A DNA stretch of 64,000 bases from JAJCYK01 sp965212195. GTDB taxonomy: Bacteria; Bacteroidota; Bacteroidia; Cytophagales; Cyclobacteriaceae. Both the position numbers and the translations under genes were made by a program. How positions within the stretch are numbered: the first letter of the stretch is position 1; each line of letters begins with the position of its first letter. Location of the stretch: the NCBI GenBank assembly GCA_965212195.1, contig CBDBUW010000015.1, positions 248,001 through 312,000 of the forward strand. Reading direction: 5' to 3'. Shown in pieces: positions 59,142 to 64,000 of the stretch. The notes under the pieces are model-generated. The model was given only the letters and a program-made list of their open reading frames with translations. It did no database searches and was not told the origin of the DNA.

Positions 59142-60175
59142 GCGAAGGTCAATAAAGGCAGTTTAACGGTAAAAACCTCCTGGTTGTTTTCAATCACCAG
59201 TGGTTCGTCGGTCAGAAATTTATACCGGGATCTGATATTATTCAAACCTAATCCGACGGACTTTTGGTGCTCGTTTTTCTTCTGCAAATTATTACTCACT
59301 GATAAAATATCCCCGGATTGGACCACCTGTATGGTCAGCGGTTTACTGCTTGATATGATGTTATGTTTAATGGCATTTTCCAACAACATTTGCACTGACA
59401 AAGGCAAGACCATATACTGGGAGTCTGAGGGTATCTCAATATGAACATTTAAGTTTTCTCCATATCGTATTTTGTTGAGAAACACATACGACTCGATAAA
59501 ATTTAATTCCTCTTTTAAAGGCACTACCTCTTTGTTCTGGGTTTCCAAGACGTACCTATAGACCTCTGCTAGTTTTTTTATAAAGTGCGCAGCCTGATCG
59601 GCGTCCTTATAGACCAGCGAGGTTAAAACATTTAGGCTATTAAACAAAAAGTGTGGATTTACCTGATTTTTCAAGGATTGAAACTGTGAATTCAGGCCCT
59701 CAGCTTTCAATCTTTCCGCATTAATTGCCGTCTGTCTCCAGGCAACCAGGAATCTACGGCTATTCAGGAACAATGATATGAGGGTGGTTATGACCAGAAC
59801 ACTGCCCACAAACTTTAGAAATTCCCCCAAAGATGAGATGGGTTGGTAATAACCGGTTATCAGGTAAAGGATATACAAAAGGATTACCAAGGACAAGGGT
59901 GTATAAATCAACACCGATAGGATGCCCCATAAAAAGCGTTTGGTAGGGTCGGCCAGCCAGGAAATCCTTTGGTCGAGCCAGTCACTAAGTAATTCATTAC
60001 CCTTCCATTGAGTAAACCAGATCCCAAAAGAGTATAAAACGCCAATACCAAAATTGGTTAAGTTATCCCGGCAATTGCCACAGATTAGATAAGTCCATAC
60101 CGGTGCAATCAGAAACAGCAGGACAAGCAGATCTCTTACTTGGGTCTTCCACGTTTTACGGCAATATTCAAGCAT
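59138..60175 (-). CDS. LytS-type sensor histidine kinase
   Basis: Starting at ATG 60175 (the longer frame begins with TTG) the protein is 345 residues, with four transmembrane helices (~20-160), a short coiled segment (AWRQTAINAERLKAEGLNSQ) and a His_kinase domain with the phosphorylation site LKNQVNPHFLFNSLNVL. A HATPase with LLENAIKHN and GLGLNNIRSRYKF follows. The short membrane sensor with no periplasmic domain is typical of LytS-like kinases of Bacteroidota. It is the partner of the overlapping LytTR regulator. Confidence 0.95.
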   Translation of the reverse strand: MLEYCRKTWKTQVRDLLVLLFLIAPVWTYLICGNCRDNLTNFGIGVLYSFGIWFTQWKGNELLSDWLDQRISWLADPTKRFLWGILSVLIYTPLSLVILLYILYLITGYYQPISSLGEFLKFVGSVLVITTLISLFLNSRRFLVAWRQTAINAERLKAEGLNSQFQSLKNQVNPHFLFNSLNVLTSLVYKDADQAAHFIKKLAEVYRYVLETQNKEVVPLKEELNFIESYVFLNKIRYGENLNVHIEIPSDSQYMVLPLSVQMLLENAIKHNIISSSKPLTIQVVQSGDILSVSNNLQKKNEHQKSVGLGLNNIRSRYKFLTDEPLVIENNQEVFTVKLPLLTFA

Positions 60176-60267
60176 AAAAGAATTCCGGATTTCCAAAATC
60201 TTGACAATAAGTTATATAAAATATGATGAGTAATGGAAAAAAGGCCTAAAATCACTCCTCTTCACTT

Positions 60268-60903
60268 TTACTGGCAAGCCTGAGTTATTTGCTGGGCCTG
60301 ACGATAACCCCAGGCAGGAGCCAACGGGTCCTGTGGCTTTTCCTCTTGGAACTTCTCTAAAGCCAGTTGCAGTTGCTTACAAGCTTCCTCTATTCCTGTC
60401 CCAAAGAACTGCGCGGTGCCCATTTGCATTTGAGCGCTTAAGTAAATAGCCCGGGGATTTTCTGGGTTGAGGGCACGGGCTTTGCCAAAGGCTTGCATAG
60501 ACATTTCAGAATAACTAGGGCCGCGACCTGCAGGATCCACCGTGAGGCGTATCATGTGTACGAAACCTTGAAGCGCCAGCAATTCGGAATTTTCCCCTCC
60601 AATATCTAATGCTTTATCCAGATGTCCCTGGGCCAGGTCCAATTGTTGATCTTTTTGGTCAGGTTCCTCTTTAAAAGTGGTCATAATAATGTTGCAATAT
60701 GCAGCATAATAAGAAGGAAGCCATTGATCCTGTTCGGCATCGGCAATGCGGCTAAATTTATTGGAAATTTCCTGCCATTCAGCATCAGTGCGGGCAGTTT
60801 GCATGGCCGAGAGGTTCTCTAGCATGGCCTTTTCATAATTGTTAGTAGTGGCTACGGCCAGCAGGCTGAACAAGCTGACCAGTAAAGTGGATATAATTTT
60901 CAT
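60268..60903 (-). CDS. Exported TPR-like helical repeat protein
   Basis: The 211-residue protein has a signal peptide (MKIISTLLVSLFSLLAVATT) and an all-helical mature part with repeated paired helices (WLPSYYAAYCNIIMT, LDLAQGHLDKALDIGG, MSMQAFGKARALNPENPRAIYLSAQMQMG). These resemble TPR motifs. I recall similar proteins encoded beside TonB receptors and LytTR kinases in Bacteroidota. It lies 27 bases after the TonB-dependent receptor and 92 bases before the kinase, so it is likely in the same operon. It may act as a periplasmic adaptor, which is inference. Confidence 0.75.
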   Translation of the reverse strand: MKIISTLLVSLFSLLAVATTNNYEKAMLENLSAMQTARTDAEWQEISNKFSRIADAEQDQWLPSYYAAYCNIIMTTFKEEPDQKDQQLDLAQGHLDKALDIGGENSELLALQGFVHMIRLTVDPAGRGPSYSEMSMQAFGKARALNPENPRAIYLSAQMQMGTAQFFGTGIEEACKQLQLALEKFQEEKPQDPLAPAWGYRQAQQITQACQ

Positions 60904-60930
60904 AATTCAAATGATTTATAATTGATTTTG

Positions 60931-63090
60931 TTAAAGGTTTCTAAGTTGATTTAGAGTATTTTCTTTGGTCAGCGTTATAAAGATCCCCAGAAAAAGGAAG
61001 CGGTCGGCACCGGGCTTTATTGGCCTTCCAGTAAATGTTCCCTGGTCATCAGGTTCAGAACTGTACTCATAACCGTAGGTTTGATCAAATCCAAATACAT
61101 TGGAAGCCGAGGCATGCACAATAACATTGGATTTCCATAAAAAACTTAGATTAACGCTGAAGTTGTGATAGGCCGGAGTACGTTGACTGTTGAAACCGGG
61201 CGAGTTGGGATCATGGTAGGCCCGGCCACTGGCAAAAAGATAAGACCAACCAATTTGAGACCGCAAAGCACTGATGAAATGCTTGTAAACAACAGAAGCA
61301 TGGTGTTTGCTAAAAAATTTAGGAGTGGCTGGTTGTGGAAAGTCTAAATAGTCCCGCTCAGTATCCAGGAATGAATAGGATATCCAGTAGTCGACGTTTT
61401 TTAAAGTCTTTTGATCTCTCCAAAATAATTCTACTCCCCGGGCATAGCCTTCCCCCTGGTTACTGATAGTTCGTTGGTTTTCAGGCCCCTGAATTTTGAC
61501 CAGACTGGAATAGTCTTTGTGAAATGCCTCAATCCTGAATGTCTGATGCCTATTTACATACTGGTAGTTAACAATGTAATGATGTGCTTTTTCAGAGTTC
61601 AGATCTTTGTTATCCCTCAACCACTCAAATTGTGGGCTCTGATAGAATTGTCCATAGGCGGCGGAAACTTGACTTCCATTGTTCAATCCAAGAGCCAAAC
61701 TGAGCCTGGGAGCAATGGTGTACTGTTCTTGCAATGATGAATGTTCCGCTCTTACGCCCACCCGGGTTACTAGCTTATCAGTAATAATAATGTCAGCTTC
61801 TGCAAAAAAGGTAGGAAGGTGTCCCCTCAAAGTGGAAATGTTCTCTTCAGAAGTCTCTGGGTTGAATCGGAATTGGTTTTGATTATATATGTATTCCGTA
61901 CCCATTTTAAGACTTAGGCTCTGATGGACCTCATTCGTGACCATCGCCTTAAGATGCAGGCTGGATTGCTTATCTGTCAAGTGCTGGGTATTGGGCAAGA
62001 TTATGTCCTTGTTCGAAGTAAAAGAAAATCCGCCGAATAACGTCCACTTACCCTTGATAAGGCCCTTGTAGTTACTGTTTATGTACCAATAGCGATTTTT
62101 TAATGTTATCCGGTCTACCTCACCGGTATTAATATTTGGCTGATTGAGAATGAGATCTGAGGTGCTGCCTGTCCCGTAGACTTTCAGTCTCCCGTTCTTA
62201 CCAAGGTTGGTTCTGTATGCCAGTACTCCTAAAAAATTTTCCGGGGCTTTTTCCCAATCAAAACTCTGTTTTACCAAACCCTGATAGGGGGCTAGATTAG
62301 TATATTCAGCCTTCACCGCCAATGAGGAGGCATCCCAAATCTGGGTGTGTGCGGCATCCAAACCGACAGACATCAATCCAATGTCCGTACGGTTTTGTAG
62401 AAATTCGTTCTTGGTATTCAGCACCAACGCTGAGGACAAGGCCTGTCCGTATTCTGCAGAATATCCTCCGGTACTGAAGATCGTTCCCTTAAACATAAAG
62501 GGGGAAAACCTGTGACGGGAAGGGACATTGGGAAGCGAGCTTTGGTATTCGTTGTTGACTTGAAGCCCATCAATATAAGTACGGGATTCATAGTCGTTGC
62601 CCCCCCTGACAAAAAGCCTTCCGCTTTCCCCTACTACCTGAGTACCAGGAAGAGTGTTTATAGTTCCGGCGATATCGGCGGTGGCCCCGGCTGTGGTAAC
62701 TATATCCATAGGTTTCAGGATAATAGACTTCTTTTCATCACTGGCCTCGAAGGCACCAGCGGTTATCACTACTTCCTCAATTTTGTTAATGGACACGTTC
62801 ATAATAGCATTCCTGAGAATGGGCTGCCCATTAAGTTTGATGGGTTGTTCCTGGGTTTCGTATCCTAGATAACTAAATACTAAAGTTTGTGGCCCGTGTA
62901 ACTTGGTGTTTAATCGGTAAAACCCAACAGTGTCGGTGGTGGCACCATCATAAGTACCTTTTAGAAATATGTTGGCTCCCACAATTGGCTGGTTTTGAGA
63001 ATCCGTGAGTTTACCACTGATGGTAGTCTGAGCTAACATTGAGTTAGTACCGAGGGCCAACAGCATGATTATGGTAAATTGGTAATACAT
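60931..63090 (-). CDS. TonB-dependent outer-membrane receptor with N-terminal CarboxypepD_reg-like domain
   Basis: The 719-residue receptor has a signal peptide (~1-20), then a carboxypeptidase-regulatory-like beta domain (TTISGKLTDSQNQPIVGANIFLKGTYDGATT..., ~21-105). A plug (~115-230, with VRGGNDYESRTYIDGLQVNN and SAEYGQALSSAL) and the barrel follow. Energy comes from TonB through the plug. It probably imports a small ligand; the substrate is unknown. It is the first gene of an apparent operon with the TPR-like protein, LytS and LytTR genes. An 8-bp inverted repeat lies about 95 bases upstream. Confidence 0.94.
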   Translation of the reverse strand: MYYQFTIIMLLALGTNSMLAQTTISGKLTDSQNQPIVGANIFLKGTYDGATTDTVGFYRLNTKLHGPQTLVFSYLGYETQEQPIKLNGQPILRNAIMNVSINKIEEVVITAGAFEASDEKKSIILKPMDIVTTAGATADIAGTINTLPGTQVVGESGRLFVRGGNDYESRTYIDGLQVNNEYQSSLPNVPSRHRFSPFMFKGTIFSTGGYSAEYGQALSSALVLNTKNEFLQNRTDIGLMSVGLDAAHTQIWDASSLAVKAEYTNLAPYQGLVKQSFDWEKAPENFLGVLAYRTNLGKNGRLKVYGTGSTSDLILNQPNINTGEVDRITLKNRYWYINSNYKGLIKGKWTLFGGFSFTSNKDIILPNTQHLTDKQSSLHLKAMVTNEVHQSLSLKMGTEYIYNQNQFRFNPETSEENISTLRGHLPTFFAEADIIITDKLVTRVGVRAEHSSLQEQYTIAPRLSLALGLNNGSQVSAAYGQFYQSPQFEWLRDNKDLNSEKAHHYIVNYQYVNRHQTFRIEAFHKDYSSLVKIQGPENQRTISNQGEGYARGVELFWRDQKTLKNVDYWISYSFLDTERDYLDFPQPATPKFFSKHHASVVYKHFISALRSQIGWSYLFASGRAYHDPNSPGFNSQRTPAYHNFSVNLSFLWKSNVIVHASASNVFGFDQTYGYEYSSEPDDQGTFTGRPIKPGADRFLFLGIFITLTKENTLNQLRNL

Positions 63091-63185
63091 CTTTGGAATT
63101 GATTCAAATCAAAGATCCCTGTATTTAAGGTGTTTAAAAAAAAGGTTTTACCGAACCGTAGGAATTAAGAGATGAACTGTGGATA

Positions 63186-63213
63186 TGAGCTGAAGGAGTA
63201 TTATATCAGCTCA
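63186..63213. repeat. Inverted repeat upstream of the TonB receptor gene
   Basis: TGAGCTGA and TCAGCTCA form an 8-bp inverted repeat with a 12-base spacer, about 95-120 bases upstream of the receptor start. It could be an operator or a hairpin. Confidence 0.5.
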
Positions 63214-63291
63214 GCAACTTGCCGGATAAATTATTCCCAATGGCGATTATTTACAAATGTTTGCTGTCGGAGTGAATCCATGGGTCTTGAC

Positions 63292-63322
63292 AAAAAAAGG
63301 GTCCATCATCACGTGAAGGACC
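63292..63322 (-). terminator. Terminator after the OmpA-family gene
   Basis: AGGGTCC pairs with GGACCCT around an 11-base loop and is followed by a T run on the minus strand, starting about 25 bases after the stop. Confidence 0.85.
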
Positions 63323-63345
63323 CTGTTGTGAGAGATAAATAATAC

Positions 63346-64000
63346 TTATAAGGTTGATAGTGTATTTGAGATTACCAAACTGAACTGGGTTCTACGGTTT
63401 AACCGGTGGTCTTTTTCCGAACAAGGGTTGAAGTCGTTGCACTCATTAATGAGGGCTTGCTCACCCTGAGCGGTGGTGCTTAATCTATGTTCCTCGACAC
63501 CAGCTGCCATCAGGTAGTCTTTAGCCGCTAGTGACCGGCGGTCGGAAAGTGCCTTATTATAAGTGGAGGAGCCTCGCGAATCAGTATGAGAATCAAGATT
63601 AATCTTTAGGCCGGAGTATTGCTTCATGAGTGTGGCCAACTTGTCCAGTTCCAGGGCTGCGTCCTGGTTAATATTGGATTTATCAAAACCGTAATGAATA
63701 GTGTTTACTTTGAACTGCTGTCCAACCGTTACTCCATGTTGCGACAGAGTTTCTTGAATCTTCGTCCTATCAGGAGAATCCGCAACCCTTATTCCTTGTA
63801 CATAAGTTCCATCCTCTTCGGTTGATACCGGAACTATCTCATCGCCGGTCAACAAGTAAATACGCTCAACACCTTCTTCTTCTACAATCACCATATCGGC
63901 GTTATCGAAACTAAAGGCATATTCTGTCATAGAACCCGGCAATTTGGAAATTTGAACCATTTCCAAATCATCATCTTTATTTGGGGAAGCCACGATGACA
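63346..64000 (-). CDS. OmpA-family peptidoglycan-binding protein (partial, N-terminus off the right edge)
   Basis: The frame stays open to the window edge, so the start lies beyond 64000; I therefore do not take the GTG at 63993 as a start. The last ~110 residues are an OmpA C-terminal domain: TIHYGFDKSNINQDAALELDKLA, the peptidoglycan-binding DSHTDSRGSSTYNKALSDRRSLAAKDYL, and the closing RLNRRTQFSLV. A preceding ~95-residue segment is not assigned. OmpA-like domains anchor the outer membrane to peptidoglycan. In Bacteroidota such domains often end long PD40 or TPR-containing outer-membrane proteins. Confidence 0.88.
   Translation of the reverse strand, partial: VIVASPNKDDDLEMVQISKLPGSMTEYAFSFDNADMVIVEEEGVERIYLLTGDEIVPVSTEEDGTYVQGIRVADSPDRTKIQETLSQHGVTVGQQFKVNTIHYGFDKSNINQDAALELDKLATLMKQYSGLKINLDSHTDSRGSSTYNKALSDRRSLAAKDYLMAAGVEEHRLSTTAQGEQALINECNDFNPCSEKDHRLNRRTQFSLVISNTLSTL

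Overview
The window is a piece of a Bacteroidota chromosome, probably from an aerobic and possibly marine, Flavobacteriia-like lineage. The evidence is family content and layout: an isolated nqrF, a CarB without its C-terminal allosteric domain, an AccD without the zinc ribbon, a DUF4834 protein, LytTR/LytS signalling, a TonB-dependent receptor with an N-terminal carboxypeptidase-D-like domain, and TAnnTTTG boxes upstream of several genes, which is the Bacteroidota -7 promoter element. I saw no rRNA, tRNA, CRISPR array, transposase, integrase or phage gene. It reads as core chromosome with small lineage-specific islands.

Layout. 1-4.9 kb: a phosphate-selective porin (cut by the left edge) divergent from a Na/phosphate cotransporter and an SLC13 permease. 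4.9-11.3 kb (minus): M20 amidohydrolase, SPOR lipoprotein, SecA, DapF and a Dabb-domain protein. 11.4-14.1 kb (minus): the rpsP-rimM-trmD-rplS operon, with a very long acidic tail on S16. 14.3-20 kb (plus): the complete 2-oxoglutarate dehydrogenase complex (E1, a two-lipoyl E2, E3). 20-25.3 kb (minus): a PD40 protein, a large ABCG-like fusion transporter and a lipoprotein. 25.5-33.5 kb (mostly plus): a DoxX-like protein, CarB, DUF4834, AccD, NqrF, a degenerate arginase-fold protein and an RDD protein.

33.5-40.75 kb: a tightly packed minus-strand operon SpoIIM-DUF4129-DUF4350-MoxR-DUF58 flanked by three RDD membrane proteins. This is the best candidate for a poorly understood multi-gene system (an AAA+ ATPase with a vWA-like partner and several membrane proteins). 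40.8-44.7 kb: an M19 dipeptidase lipoprotein, then a plus operon of a cytochrome b5 domain protein, a BadF-type sugar kinase, MurQ and an unknown protein, which points to peptidoglycan-sugar recycling. 44.9-49.3 kb: sulfotransferase, SprT-like protein, Glu/Ala-rich lipoprotein, Der GTPase and an AraC regulator.

49.4-57.3 kb: mostly exported or envelope proteins: a duplicated-domain secreted protein, an alkaline-phosphatase-superfamily enzyme, a lipoprotein with a Cys/His-rich insert and a Ser/Asp/Gly/Asn-rich linker, a Tat-type NAD-epimerase, an exported L-isoaspartate methyltransferase and a DUF1349 lipoprotein. 57.3-64 kb (minus): OmpA-family protein (cut by the right edge), TonB-dependent receptor, TPR-like exported protein, LytS-type kinase, LytTR regulator and an esterase lipoprotein. 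Receptor through regulator looks like one transport-and-signalling operon.
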